DNA from: Labrenzia sp. THAF82
Lineage (GTDB): Bacteria > Pseudomonadota > Alphaproteobacteria > Rhizobiales > Stappiaceae
Assembly (NCBI RefSeq): GCF_009363435.1
Contig: NZ_CP045354.1
Span: forward strand, 2,818,501 to 2,882,500
Direction of reading: 5' to 3'
Length of the DNA stretch: 64,000 nucleotides
The position numbers were made by a program, and so were the translations under genes. Shown piece by piece: positions 53,095 to 62,300 of the stretch. How positions within the stretch are numbered: position 1 is the first letter of the stretch; each line of letters starts with the position of its first letter. Under the pieces are notes generated by a model. The model was not told the DNA's origin, made no database searches, and was given only the letters and a program-made list of their open reading frames with translations.

Positions 53095-53415
53095 GTGTGT
53101 TTGCGTTGTGATATTAGCTGATCAAAGTCAGTTCACTCGACTATACTTTTGGACCATTGTTAAACTAGGTGCATAGGAAACGGTCAATATTTGTAGAATT
53201 TTATTTTTATTGCCTTTAGTCGACTTTTATTTGACTAGTGGGGTTGTCTGATCAGGACTCCGGCGATATAAGGCGGTGACAATCACCTGCAAAGTAGAAT
53301 CGTTCCCGATTTCTAGGTTCGTAAGTAACTGATATTCCCAAGACACTTGCGGCGCCCATTTTTGCAGGTTTATAACGCAGTAAAATTTTGAAATTCAGTA
53401 GAGAACGGGTGAAAA
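53095..53415. other. AT-rich upstream region of mucR
   Basis: About 320 bases, markedly AT-rich with T runs (about 53200-53235), typical of MucR/Ros target DNA. It probably includes the mucR promoter and autoregulatory sites. I could not fix a consensus box. Confidence 0.45.
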
Positions 53416-53832
53416 ATGACTGATAGTCCGGTGGATGCAAATCTCATTGATCTTACAGCAGACATCGTATCGGCTTATGTGAGCAACAACACGGTTGCTT
53501 CCACAGATTTGCCGGGCCTGATCAACGAAGTATACGGTGCCTTGCAGAAAACTGCGACAGCTTCGAACGAACCAGAGCCCGAGCCGCTGAAGCCAGCAGT
53601 GCCGATCAAGAAGTCGGTTATGCCGGACTACATTATCTGTCTCGAGGATGGCAAGAAGTTCAAGTCTCTCAAGAGACACTTGCGCACCCACTACAACATG
53701 ACACCGGAAGAGTACCGGGAGAAGTGGGACCTTGGCGCCGACTATCCGATGGTTGCGCCGAACTATGCCGCAGCACGTTCTGAACTTGCCAAGAAAATGG
53801 GTCTTGGTCAGCAGCGTAAGCGCTCGAAATAA
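53416..53832 (+). CDS. mucR: MucR/Ros-family zinc-finger regulator
   Basis: A 138-residue protein. The atypical prokaryotic zinc finger reads C75-x2-D78-x9-H88-x3-H92 in [18 protein letters not shown], flanked by basic residues, the MucR/Ros signature. These proteins bind AT-rich promoters as oligomers and repress polysaccharide, motility, virulence and cell-cycle genes in Hyphomicrobiales. The first 60 residues form the oligomerisation region. It is followed by a strong terminator. Confidence 0.97.
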   Translation: MTDSPVDANLIDLTADIVSAYVSNNTVASTDLPGLINEVYGALQKTATASNEPEPEPLKPAVPIKKSVMPDYIICLEDGKKFKSLKRHLRTHYNMTPEEYREKWDLGADYPMVAPNYAAARSELAKKMGLGQQRKRSK

Positions 53833-53860
53833 TTCGATCTGGCTTTCTGCCAATCCATTT

Positions 53861-53889
53861 AGAGCTGCCCTTGTGGCAGCTCTTTTTTG
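53861..53889 (+). terminator. Rho-independent terminator of mucR
   Basis: AGAGCTGCC pairs with GGCAGCTCT, followed by six T residues, 29 bases after the mucR stop. Confidence 0.92.
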
Positions 53890-53931
53890 TTGATCCGGCT
53901 TTGGGGCGATGATCAACCCAGAAGATGCGCA

Positions 53932-54363
53932 CTAAGCGGCAGCGAGTGCCTGCTCTGCATCGGAACGGATGCGCCCAACCATTGATTTCAATCCGTTTGA
54001 GCGCTGCGGGGTCAAGTGTTCTTGCAGTCCGAGCTGCGCGAAAACACCCTGAACATCTGTATTCAAGATTTCCTGCGCAGTTTTGCCATTGAAGAGCGCG
54101 GTCACCACTGCGACAAGTCCTTGCACGATCAAGGCGTCGCTATCACCCCGGAACGTCAGGACCGGGGCTCCTGCGTCGTTTTTTTCAATCGCAGTGATGA
54201 GCCAGACCTGCGACACGCAACCCCGGACCTTGAATCTGTCTGTGCGTTCGGCGTCGGTGAGCTCCGGAAGTTCCTTTCCCAGATCGATCAGGTACTTGTA
54301 GCGGTCTTCCCAGTCGTCCAGAAAGTCGAAGGTTTCCAGGATATCGCTGAAACTTGTGGTCAT
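53932..54363 (-). CDS. sufE: SufE-family Fe-S cluster assembly protein
   Basis: A 143-residue protein from the ATG at 54363. Cys49 in VRGCVSQVW accepts sulfur from the SufS desulfurase and passes it to SufB. The family helix DILETFDFLDDWEDRYKYLIDLGKELP opens the protein. The frame extends 39 codons upstream with no family similarity, so the shorter start is preferred. The suf operon is not in this window; isolated sufE is common in this lineage. Confidence 0.93.
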   Translation of the reverse strand: MTTSFSDILETFDFLDDWEDRYKYLIDLGKELPELTDAERTDRFKVRGCVSQVWLITAIEKNDAGAPVLTFRGDSDALIVQGLVAVVTALFNGKTAQEILNTDVQGVFAQLGLQEHLTPQRSNGLKSMVGRIRSDAEQALAAA

Positions 54364-54507
54364 GGCACCGGTCTTTGTTGGTCTTTCCCGTGTCATATAG
54401 CCTTTGTGAGAGAAAGTACAAACCGGAGATATGGACAGAGCCAACTGCGGGCGGATGCTTTTGGCCTGGTATTTGTGCATGAAGGAAAGCGGCAGAGCAA
54501 AATCGTG

Positions 54508-54555
54508 AAAAAGAAAATCGCCGCAGATGAAATGGGCAGCTATTCATCTGCGGCG
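54508..54555 (-). terminator. Strong terminator downstream of the DUF5330 gene
   Basis: CGCCGCAGATGAA (54519-54531) and TTCATCTGCGGCG (54543-54555) are perfect 13-base arms with an 11-base loop. Read on the minus strand it is followed by ATTTTCTTTTT. It lies about 130 bases beyond the stop of the DUF5330 gene. Confidence 0.85.
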
Positions 54556-54687
54556 CAGCAGCACGGAGCCGCTGAAGTAAAGCCGTTTTTGCGATGCCGA
54601 TTGGAAAGGCATCGCTCAAGCGGGGATAGTCAGCTGCTTGCAAGATTCTGGAAGTTGAGAGAATTCGAAACAGCTGTTCGCTCCAGG

Positions 54688-55128
54688 TCAGGCGCCTGAG
54701 CGTGGCTTTGGACGCGGCACCGGCCCAATTTCTGTGTCCAGGCGTGTCAGGGCCTCAAACACCGGTTGGCTTGTCGAAGAAACAACTACTGGCCGCTGCG
54801 GCGTTGTTGAATTCGGGGTGGCAGTCGACCCTGTAACGATGGTTTCTCGACCGGAGTCGTTCGCCACTTGCTGGTCCAAAAACTGGTAGACAATACGCGC
54901 ACCATCGCGCGCACGGCTGCCAATGGCCGAAAGTGCGTCGCCACCGGTTTCACACGCATCCGGATTGCGGCTGCAAAAGCTACCGATGTCGGAAACGGTC
55001 GCCTGCGCCGCCAGATAGGCCGAAACAGGATTTACAGTATCCACCTGTGTACTGTTTTCATCTGATCCGAGAGGAATCAGGACCAGCACCAAGGTGAGCC
55101 AAAAGGCTGTTCTCATCAAAAAGAACAT
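54688..55128 (-). CDS. DUF5330 protein
   Basis: A 146-residue protein with an N-terminal membrane segment or signal (residues 4-20) and a short conserved core, DIGSFCSRNPDACETGGDALSAIGSRARDGARIVYQFL, with two cysteines, then a low-complexity Ser/Thr/Pro tail. This is the DUF5330 pattern of Hyphomicrobiales; function unknown, probably periplasmic. The start at 55128 is preferred over 55140, though neither has a strong ribosome site. Confidence 0.83.
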   Translation of the reverse strand: MFFLMRTAFWLTLVLVLIPLGSDENSTQVDTVNPVSAYLAAQATVSDIGSFCSRNPDACETGGDALSAIGSRARDGARIVYQFLDQQVANDSGRETIVTGSTATPNSTTPQRPVVVSSTSQPVFEALTRLDTEIGPVPRPKPRSGA

Positions 55129-55140
55129 GTCGCTACCCAT

Positions 55141-55454
55141 AGTTAGTTCGGTTTGCGCATCTTTTTTGCTGCCGACGCGCTTGTTATGAGGTCACCTTAG
55201 CAACGACTTGAGAATGTCGGGTTGAATCGGAAAGGTCAATTTTCATAAAATAAAACAGGTATTTAAGTCGAGTTTTCTGAGATTTTGATTCAAATTTTAT
55301 CTTTTCTTGCACAAGCCGCTGTTTGCAGCCGGTTTTTTCGAAAATTTTGGGCGATATGAATTCATCCTTTATCGTTCCTTAAGTGCTCCGGCCGACAATG
55401 GTCCTACAAGCGTTGCGGGTGATTAGGTCCGTGTCTGGTTTATGGTAGTAAAGA
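55141..55454. other. AT-rich divergent promoter region
   Basis: About 310 bases between the DUF5330 gene and the kinase-like gene, AT-rich with several T runs. No hairpin, operator or small ORF with a ribosome site was seen. Confidence 0.45.
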
Positions 55455-57209
55455 GTGCGTAACCTTCTGAATTTGCTGAGTGTTTTTTGGGAGCATTGGA
55501 CGGCTCGTCTGGAAGGTATGATTCATCCCTCCGCGGCTGACGATGTTTTTTTGGCTCCCTTGCACCGATCTTTTCTAATCAGTGCGACAGTTGCGGGAAC
55601 GTCCGCTCTCGTTGTCTTGCCATTGCACCTGGCACTTGCTGGACCTCCCCATGTTGTTGTGACGTTGATGCTGTCATGGTTGCTCAGCCAATGGCCGCTT
55701 GCTCTTTACTTGTCTCGTTCGGGTGCGCTTGACCGGACGATCGGATTGTCTGCCAGCTTGTTCGCCGGATTTGTCGCCGCCATCTGCGTTCTGACAGGCG
55801 GTAGTGCATCATTTGCGTTTCTCTGGCTACTCGTTCCACCTGTTGAAGCTGCGTTTTCAACCAGCCGTAAGACGGCCTATTCCGTAACGTTGCTTTGCGC
55901 GGGCTTGTTGATTGCTGTCTCTGTTGCTCCTGCAACACTGGCGGAAGTTGCTCCTTTGCCGACTGGCGTCACGCTTTTGGCGAGTGTTGCGGCAATTCTA
56001 TATGTCGGTTTGCTTGCTATTCGTATTTCGGCGGACCGGAAGCACGCCAGGTCTTTGATGAAGGCTTCGGAAGGGCGTCGACAGCTAATCAACCAATCGG
56101 TGTCTGAAGTCTTTTGCGAATTGAAACCCGACGGAGGGCTTTCAGTCATGGGTGGGCCGGTCAAGGAATTGCTCGGCATTTCGGCAGGGTTCAATTCTGA
56201 CAGCTGGTTGTTTTCAAGACTTCATGTGGCGGACCGGCCGCTCTATCTGACCAAACTATCCGAGGCTCGAAATGAAGGCGAGGCGACACCGTTTGATGTT
56301 CGCTTGCGCGTCGGTGCCTCCAGTCCTGGCGAAACGGGGCAGGCGGAGTATCGAAATCTAACGCTGAAACTGCGTCCGCCAGTTCAGGAAACAGGCCTGG
56401 ACACAAAGGAAAACGGATCCCTTCTGCTGAGCCTGCGCGCGGCGGAGGAGCTGCCGGTTTCGTCACTTTCGCAACCTCTCTCTGAAGGGGCGAAATCCAG
56501 GCTTGAGCGTATCTCGGCGGAAATAAACGAGACGGCTGGTCGGGGCGTTCGAACAGCACTTGAAAATGTTTTGTCTCGCGCAGCTGACCTGGAACATATC
56601 GACCTTGCATCTGACCGATACCGTTTCGAAGATGCTGCCAGAGATATCAAAAGATCCAGTCAGATCGGCCTTTCCGCATTGGCGGACCTTTCAGACCTAA
56701 TGGTGGGGCAAGGCGAAAACCTCGAACCGGTCTTCGCAAAGACCGACATCGCGGCAGCATTGGAATTCTGCCTTGAAAGGATTGGATCGGCTGCGGATCG
56801 TCAGGGAGTGCAGATTGAAACAATCTGGGGTCAAAATCTGCCGCTTGTTTTTGTCGATGGAGCGCTGGTGCGCAAGGCACTGTGTTTCGTGTTGCTGGAC
56901 ATGATTGCGACAAGCGGTTCGGGGGCAAAAATTCTTGTCGAGGCCAACTGCAGTCTTGCCGGGTTTGAACTGCTGTTTTCCGTCAAGGACCGAAAGTCGA
57001 GCCTGCAGTGGAGCTCTGAAGACAGCAAACCGGTCCTGGCATTCGCCGGAGATCTTCTCGAGCGCACCAATGCCTGCCTGAAAGTCCAAACGATGCTGGG
57101 ACACGGCGAAAGCGTTTGCATTCGTTTGCCGGCCCGCGTTGCGCCGTTCAAGGATGTTTCAACCGATACTGAACACGCCGAAACGCGGCCATTGGCGAAG
57201 ATGGCTTAG
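55455..57209 (+). CDS. Membrane protein with degenerate histidine-kinase region
   Basis: A 584-residue protein. Residues about 35-190 hold five or six membrane segments, 205-330 are PAS-like, and 335-565 align in order with a DHp-CA module. The H-box His is replaced: ISAEINETA stands where SHELRTPL is expected; the N-box reads VLLDMIATS (Asp for Asn) and no G1 or G2 glycine box is seen. It is likely a pseudokinase. It begins with GTG, has a weak ribosome site, and is followed nine bases later by a peptidoglycan-binding protein gene. It is related in layout to cell-cycle sensor kinases such as DivJ/PleC, by inference only. Confidence 0.72.
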   Translation: MRNLLNLLSVFWEHWTARLEGMIHPSAADDVFLAPLHRSFLISATVAGTSALVVLPLHLALAGPPHVVVTLMLSWLLSQWPLALYLSRSGALDRTIGLSASLFAGFVAAICVLTGGSASFAFLWLLVPPVEAAFSTSRKTAYSVTLLCAGLLIAVSVAPATLAEVAPLPTGVTLLASVAAILYVGLLAIRISADRKHARSLMKASEGRRQLINQSVSEVFCELKPDGGLSVMGGPVKELLGISAGFNSDSWLFSRLHVADRPLYLTKLSEARNEGEATPFDVRLRVGASSPGETGQAEYRNLTLKLRPPVQETGLDTKENGSLLLSLRAAEELPVSSLSQPLSEGAKSRLERISAEINETAGRGVRTALENVLSRAADLEHIDLASDRYRFEDAARDIKRSSQIGLSALADLSDLMVGQGENLEPVFAKTDIAAALEFCLERIGSAADRQGVQIETIWGQNLPLVFVDGALVRKALCFVLLDMIATSGSGAKILVEANCSLAGFELLFSVKDRKSSLQWSSEDSKPVLAFAGDLLERTNACLKVQTMLGHGESVCIRLPARVAPFKDVSTDTEHAETRPLAKMA

Positions 57210-57218
57210 GAGGCGGAG

Positions 57219-57983
57219 ATGGCTCGAAACGCAAAATCTGCAAAGCCTAGGAAGGCGTCGGAGTTGAAAGACAACGATTCGATCATGGCAAGGGCCGGTC
57301 ATGTCGCTCTCGACAACCCAGTTGCGGCAGGCGGGACGGTGGTCATGGGATTGACCGCATGTCTGATCGTGGCCAATGCTCTCGGGCTGCAGCCGGGACG
57401 TCACCCGGCTCCGTTCTTTGCGACACGTGACCTTCCGGACGATATGCAGCTGCCGGAACCTGACGGCCGGACCGGTGATCTCAAGATCCAGGAAATTTCC
57501 AAGCTGGTGTTGGATGTTCAAATCTCATTGCGCAAAATTGGCCTTTATGAAGGTCCTTTGGACGGCATAAACGGGCCCGCGACAGAACGCGCAATCCGGT
57601 CGTATGAGCGTAAGGTCGGGCAGGTTGAAACCGGACAGGCAAACGAGGCTCTTCTGGCTCTTGTCCTCATGCATGGGGACGCGCCGTTTGAAGCCCAGAC
57701 GCCGGTGCCGCGGAAAAAGCCCGGGTTTTCCGGAACTCTCGCCAGCGCGCCTGAACAATCGTCAGATCCGGGGATCGACGCCGACCCGAAGCTGTTGAAA
57801 GTGCAAAAAGCGCTTTCGGACCTTGGCTATGGACCTCTTAAGGCCGACGGGCTTATGGGTCTCAACACGACAACAGCGATCAAGCGTTTTGAACTCGATC
57901 GCGGTTTGCCAATCACCGGGGAGCCTGGGGCAAAAGTGATCGAACGGCTCGAAATGATCAGCGGGCGTAAACTTTCCGGCTGA
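57219..57983 (+). CDS. Membrane-anchored peptidoglycan-binding protein
   Basis: A 254-residue protein with a charged N-terminus, one membrane segment (residues about 35-57) and two PG_binding_1 domains: VQISLRKIGLYEGPLDGINGPATERAIRSYE and VQKALSDLGYGPLKADGLMGLNTTTAIKRFE. Together they suggest attachment to the cell wall from the inner membrane. GGAGG precedes the ATG. It is cotranscribed with the kinase-like gene, hinting that that protein senses the wall. Confidence 0.9.
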   Translation: MARNAKSAKPRKASELKDNDSIMARAGHVALDNPVAAGGTVVMGLTACLIVANALGLQPGRHPAPFFATRDLPDDMQLPEPDGRTGDLKIQEISKLVLDVQISLRKIGLYEGPLDGINGPATERAIRSYERKVGQVETGQANEALLALVLMHGDAPFEAQTPVPRKKPGFSGTLASAPEQSSDPGIDADPKLLKVQKALSDLGYGPLKADGLMGLNTTTAIKRFELDRGLPITGEPGAKVIERLEMISGRKLSG

Positions 57984-58042
57984 TTTACCTGGATTATATA
58001 TCTGCTAAGACAGGGAACCTTCTACGCGATTGGATCCCGCCC

Positions 58043-58429
58043 ATGCAGATGCGCGTCACCTCCGACTTTTTTGTCAGTGCCTTGGTTCGTCAGATTTTTG
58101 GCGACGGAGGCTTTGCGGCCGTCTCCAAGCGAGGTGCGCCTGAAGCAGGTGCGGTCTTTATCTGTGTGGATCGTCTCGATGGAAGTTTTGACTTTTATGC
58201 CCCTGCACCGCAATCCATGTTCGAGGACCGGCCCGAAAGCAGGCTGTTTGAGCGGCGTTTTGAAAAAACGGATCGCGAAACAATTGAGGCTCGGTTGAAG
58301 AGTGAAGCGCGCATGGATCCTGACTACTGGCTGGTCGATATCGAAGCGCGAGACGGAAAGATTGAGTTGCCCTTGGCAGAGGAAGGGCAGGAGGAGCCTA
58401 ATCCGGCGGACAGCTTTTTTCGGATCTAG
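58043..58429 (+). CDS. DUF1491 protein
   Basis: A 128-residue soluble protein. The pattern MRVTSDFFVSALVRQIF and RGAPEAGAVFICVDRLDG is the DUF1491 family, conserved in alphaproteobacteria and of unknown function. A start two codons later (MRVTS) is equally possible. Its stop overlaps the convergent DUF2336 gene by four bases. Confidence 0.9.
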   Translation: MQMRVTSDFFVSALVRQIFGDGGFAAVSKRGAPEAGAVFICVDRLDGSFDFYAPAPQSMFEDRPESRLFERRFEKTDRETIEARLKSEARMDPDYWLVDIEARDGKIELPLAEEGQEEPNPADSFFRI

Positions 58430-59577
58430 TTGCCGGAACTTTTTTGTTCCAAGCTGTTTTCCTGAAATGGCAGTCCCTTTTCGCCGACAGATTGATGTTT
58501 CTTGCCGGCTTCGTAAAGGGGTGCGTGCCGTGCAGCGCTGGTAAACTCAGGCTGGTCACTCAGGACCCACTGGCTGACTAGCACTTCCGACGCGCCTGAG
58601 CTGATTGTTTGATGCAATCGCAGCAGAAGGCGAATGGTCTCCAGGGACGCAGCTTCTCCGTACAGGCGGATCAGTACCGTCGCCAACTGTAATTTGCTTG
58701 TTCCCAGGGCTTTTAACGCGACTGCCAAGCCATCTGCCTGATCGGCCTGCATCAGCTGATCACAGGTGGCGAGGGGCAAGCCAAGTCCCTGAGAAAGCAA
58801 GTCTGCAAAACGCGGTCTGTTCTGGGTCAGTGCTTCTTGAACCAGTGCATCGCAAAGCTGGAGCCGTGCCGCGTCGGTGCGAGTGTCTCGAGACTTTCGC
58901 GGGGCCTGAGCCTGGCTGACGAGGCTGGTCATTTCGGCGGCTGCAATTGCCTTTGATTTCAGCTTCGCCGGCAATTGCAAAAATTGCCCCATGAGAGCTT
59001 CGGGGTTCAGTGCGTCCTGGTGGGCCATTTCCGCACTCAGGTCCGCAACGATTTCCCGCCGGTTGTTCAGGACAGACTTTTGTCTCTGAGTGAGGAGAAC
59101 GTCGTTCCGATCAAGTAGGATCCTGATAACGCTCGATCCGGCGTTTTCGCACAATGAGGTGACAATCGATTCGGGTAATGACGCACGGTTTGCAATTGCC
59201 TGTCTTAATGTGTCTGGACCTGAGAAAGCGGTTTTCTGAAGGAGATCCACAGAAAGGCGCGCGCTGTAACGAAGCGCTGGATAGGCGGTCAGGTGGTCAC
59301 TGTGACGGGCCAGATGTTGCAAAAGATCGTCTGGTGTTTCAGCGTGCGGAGCAAGTAGCGAGGCAATTCTGCGACGGTCTTCTGTACTTGTCGCAGATAT
59401 CAGATTGCGGGCCAGTTCTGAAAAAATCTCTTGTTCTTCAATATCATGGCGACTTCTGGCGACAAAGAGCTCTGTCGCTGCGAGCAACACACCACCGTCA
59501 GCAGCAGAGCCGCCACTCGGTTTTCGGCCAAAAGAAGGAAACTGTTTGGTCTGATTGAAACGTTGGCTTTGGCGCAT
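58426..59577 (-). CDS. DUF2336 protein
   Basis: A 383-residue soluble, helical protein with repeated alpha-hairpins (for example ELARNLISATSTEDRRRIASLLAPHAETPDDLL). This is the DUF2336 family, HEAT-like in appearance and unknown in function, often found in alphaproteobacteria with flagellar or cell-cycle genes. The last 30 residues are low-complexity. Convergent four-base overlap with the DUF1491 gene. Confidence 0.85.
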   Translation of the reverse strand: MRQSQRFNQTKQFPSFGRKPSGGSAADGGVLLAATELFVARSRHDIEEQEIFSELARNLISATSTEDRRRIASLLAPHAETPDDLLQHLARHSDHLTAYPALRYSARLSVDLLQKTAFSGPDTLRQAIANRASLPESIVTSLCENAGSSVIRILLDRNDVLLTQRQKSVLNNRREIVADLSAEMAHQDALNPEALMGQFLQLPAKLKSKAIAAAEMTSLVSQAQAPRKSRDTRTDAARLQLCDALVQEALTQNRPRFADLLSQGLGLPLATCDQLMQADQADGLAVALKALGTSKLQLATVLIRLYGEAASLETIRLLLRLHQTISSGASEVLVSQWVLSDQPEFTSAARHAPLYEAGKKHQSVGEKGLPFQENSLEQKSSGN

Positions 59578-59771
59578 GACACCCGACTACAAAATACAAA
59601 AGACCGGACGACCGGAAGAACTTGTCTCCTTCAAATTGCACGAAAAGCGTTAGCATCCTGTTAACCCTGACGGCTCCTTAATGAGTCTGCAGGAAGTAAT
59701 GCGTCGCCCGTTTGACCGTTGTCGGTCGGTAATACACCGGCTTTTGGCAACTGGAACCGAAGGAGGAGACG

Positions 59772-59981
59772 ATGGGCACTTTGTTGGACTTCGCATCCGC
59801 GCACAGGCCCACTTCACGTGTGGGTCAGCGCTCCAATCAACACAGCTCGGTGCGCTGTGAGACATTTGGTGAGGTTATCCTCTTCCCAGGTGTCCGTTAC
59901 GAGCGTCACGACCTTGATCTTGCCGCGCGAATCACGACCATCGGTAAAGCGGCCGGACCAGCTGGTTCCGACAAGGACTGA
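59772..59981 (+). CDS. Small conserved-looking protein (69 residues)
   Basis: Preceded by a strong AAGGAGGAGA ribosome site. No signal or membrane segment. The central GEVILFPGVRYERHD is a motif I associate with short alphaproteobacterial proteins of unknown function. It was probably overlooked because a longer frame in another phase covers it. It is followed by the lipoprotein gene at 60046 on the same strand with a 64-base gap. Confidence 0.65.
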   Translation: MGTLLDFASAHRPTSRVGQRSNQHSSVRCETFGEVILFPGVRYERHDLDLAARITTIGKAAGPAGSDKD

Positions 59982-60045
59982 CGGTCCAAGCCTTTCCAGC
60001 CGCATTGATACCGATTTCTGGTTTCGTGGTCTGGAGAAACGCCCG

Positions 60046-60906
60046 ATGGGCATTGGTGAAGCGGCTCAGTCCGGCTCCACGCCATCTTTGGCAAGGAGGC
60101 GAGGGACACAGCAAAAGGCCTTTTTGGCCACCTTGCTGCTTGTAGCTGTGCTTGCAGGATGCACGCGCCCGACCGGAGACTTTGATCGCGCCAGACCGTC
60201 GGTTGTTCATGACGACCTGATGCCTGCTGTCGGCAACGAAGCTGCCAGGCTGCGGGGCGACCCGGTTTCAAAATTCAACTACACAAATGATGAGAAGCTG
60301 CTGCGCAAACGCGGCTGGACACTGATCAGACCTCCCTGGACCAAGGATTGGATCGGCGGCACTATGGTTGAGCTTTCGCGAACCAGAGTTCTGCCTGAGA
60401 CAGAAGGCCGTGTTCCGCCGGATCTTTATTTGATTTACCTGCGCTCCGACAAGTTTCAGTCTTCAGATGCCCGTTACGACAAGATCGCGGCGGATGCGAA
60501 AGGCGATGCGGAGCTTGTGATGCCGTTCTGCGAAGTCGCCTTGAGGGTGCAAAAGGCCGACAACGAACGCCTTCGGGTTTTGAAGAGCAAGCCGGTTACC
60601 ACCGAAGAAACCTACGACGGTGCGAAGGCGCGCGTGTGGGAAAACCGGGTCATGATCAAATGGGTTGGTCAGGCGCTGCGCTATCGCATCATTGCGTATA
60701 AGAAGGCGCTCGACGGACTGGAGATCGAAACACCCACGAGAGATCGCGTCTGGAAAGTGAATAACGCAATTCGTGAACTGGAAGGGCAGGTCAGGATTGC
60801 GGAAAGCGGTTGCGACTTGAGCAAACGCCGCGTCCAGGATCAAACAGTGAAACGGTCAAGGATCTTTACAGGATGGAGCACGGAGCGCGCACCGGTACAA
60901 AAATAG
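60046..60906 (+). CDS. Putative lipoprotein of unknown function
   Basis: A 286-residue protein from the ATG at 60046, selected because GGAG lies upstream and the signal peptide follows at residues 20-38, ending in the lipobox VLAGC. The mature part is charged and helical, with FNYTNDEKLLRKRGWTLIRPPW and a C-terminal coiled-coil-like segment. The reading frame opens much earlier at 59719, but that part overlaps the small ORF and lacks a coding look. No family recognised. Confidence 0.78.
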   Translation: MGIGEAAQSGSTPSLARRRGTQQKAFLATLLLVAVLAGCTRPTGDFDRARPSVVHDDLMPAVGNEAARLRGDPVSKFNYTNDEKLLRKRGWTLIRPPWTKDWIGGTMVELSRTRVLPETEGRVPPDLYLIYLRSDKFQSSDARYDKIAADAKGDAELVMPFCEVALRVQKADNERLRVLKSKPVTTEETYDGAKARVWENRVMIKWVGQALRYRIIAYKKALDGLEIETPTRDRVWKVNNAIRELEGQVRIAESGCDLSKRRVQDQTVKRSRIFTGWSTERAPVQK

Positions 60907-61023
60907 CGCAATCTTGATGTTGGCCTTATGTGGGGCGTAAGCGGATTTCGAACCGCAGGTTTCGAAGTCAAATCGTTTATGATCTGCTTTGCAGGCCACG
61001 CGATTTGTTGATGGCAAAGCTGA

Positions 61024-61590
61024 TCAAATCCCGGTGCAGTTCGCAGCCTTGAGGGCCCGGTCTACATCCACGGCACGTGAACCGTGAGGGACATAAGCGC
61101 GCAGGAGAGCGAACCCGCTGATGGGTTCTTCTGTTTCTATCACAATCAGGTCTTCAAGGTTTTCCGGCGGGTTCTCGCGCAAGATGGAAAGCTGTTCGGT
61201 GGTCAGGACCAGCATCGACAGGCGTTCAGCACCTGCTGTGCGGTTGTTGAGACTGTAAACAGCTTCTCCGGCCGCGTTGAAGAGGCCAATGGACCAAAAG
61301 GAAACCGGGATGCTGGCGTCAAAGAGAACCGGGCCGTTGTCCAATTGAAAGCGGCAGGTCGCGTGCTTCATCGCCGGGTCGAGATCCGGTAAGGCTTCTT
61401 TACCCGGTTGAATGTCAGGTAGCAGATTGAACTGTCGGTCAGGACCATAGGCGGCCACGTTGTCGTAGGCACTGTGCTGCACATTGTGCGGAATGCTGAG
61501 CACCACGAGAATGTGGATGATTGCCGCCAGACAGAGTATCGCCAGCAGTCCAACGGTGAGATTGAAGCGGGGCGAAAGTGTCACGGACAA
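61024..61590 (-). CDS. Membrane-anchored periplasmic protein (DUF1254-like, uncertain)
   Basis: A 188-residue protein with one N-terminal membrane segment (residues 10-32) and a periplasmic domain with two cysteines (HATCRFQL and the terminal AANCTGI). The pairing with the next gene and PBP1A is typical of Hyphomicrobiales, where the two are annotated as DUF1254/DUF1214-type proteins (COG5436 and COG5402). It overlaps the next gene upstream by ten bases. Confidence 0.72.
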   Translation of the reverse strand: MSVTLSPRFNLTVGLLAILCLAAIIHILVVLSIPHNVQHSAYDNVAAYGPDRQFNLLPDIQPGKEALPDLDPAMKHATCRFQLDNGPVLFDASIPVSFWSIGLFNAAGEAVYSLNNRTAGAERLSMLVLTTEQLSILRENPPENLEDLIVIETEEPISGFALLRAYVPHGSRAVDVDRALKAANCTGI

Positions 61591-62300
61591 CCGGTCCTTT
61601 CGATCAGTGGCATGCTGACACCATCCAGTGCAGCACCTGTCGTCACCGGTGCGTCATACAGTCTGAGCACAAACCGCAGACCGTCGCTGGCCTTGGCAGC
61701 CGCGGCAAGCGGAAGCCAGTTGCCCGAATGTGGATTTCTGGCAGCGGTTATCTGGAAGGATCCGTCCTGAGCCCGAAGCAGGTCAGAACTCACAAGGTTT
61801 CCACGGCCCGGCAGGGTTTCAACCAGGTGACCTTTGCCATCCAGAGCGGTTAGCGTCCAAAGACGTGCTGAGGGTGTTTGGCCCGCAATCCTATAGATAC
61901 AGGTCGGATCGAGTTGATGTCCTGCGCTGTCTTCGCGTGCCACAAGCGCAAGGCCTTCGCCATTGGCGAGTGGAATGACGGCGCCGCGTGTGTATATGGC
62001 AACCGAATAAGGGTCGGCGTCGGCCGTGCCTGCCTTTGGATAAGCATGCCAGGGCCCGATGGTCACAGCGTTGAGGGGTTGTTCGCGCTCAATCAGCAAA
62101 TAGGCCGTGCTGATGCCCAGAAGTGAGGCCAGAACCACAACCAGCGCAATGGTCGCCAGTTTACGCACGGGATGGCTTCGATAAGGCCGGATTGCACGGG
62201 GCAGTTTTTCCCCATACCAGGCCGCCTCACTATAAGATGAACCGTCGGCCGGGCCATTTTCAGGGCCGTGAGTTGAGTGCGACAGGGACTGGTCGGTCAT
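61581..62300 (-). CDS. DUF1214-type membrane-anchored protein
   Basis: A 239-residue protein with a charged cytosolic N-terminus (about 45 residues), one membrane span (about 48-70) and a periplasmic DUF1214-like domain: DPYSVAIYTRGAVIPLANGEGLALVAREDSAGHQL, CIYRIAGQTPSARLWTL and the closing NWLPLAAAAKASDGLRFVLRLYD. The start ATG overlaps the PBP1A stop by four bases, so it is probably translated with PBP1A. Confidence 0.85.
   Translation of the reverse strand: MTDQSLSHSTHGPENGPADGSSYSEAAWYGEKLPRAIRPYRSHPVRKLATIALVVVLASLLGISTAYLLIEREQPLNAVTIGPWHAYPKAGTADADPYSVAIYTRGAVIPLANGEGLALVAREDSAGHQLDPTCIYRIAGQTPSARLWTLTALDGKGHLVETLPGRGNLVSSDLLRAQDGSFQITAARNPHSGNWLPLAAAAKASDGLRFVLRLYDAPVTTGAALDGVSMPLIERTGCP

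Noticed and set aside
59719..60045. N-terminal extension of the lipoprotein frame
   Set aside because: The 109 extra residues precede a lipoprotein signal peptide and overlap a better-supported small ORF.
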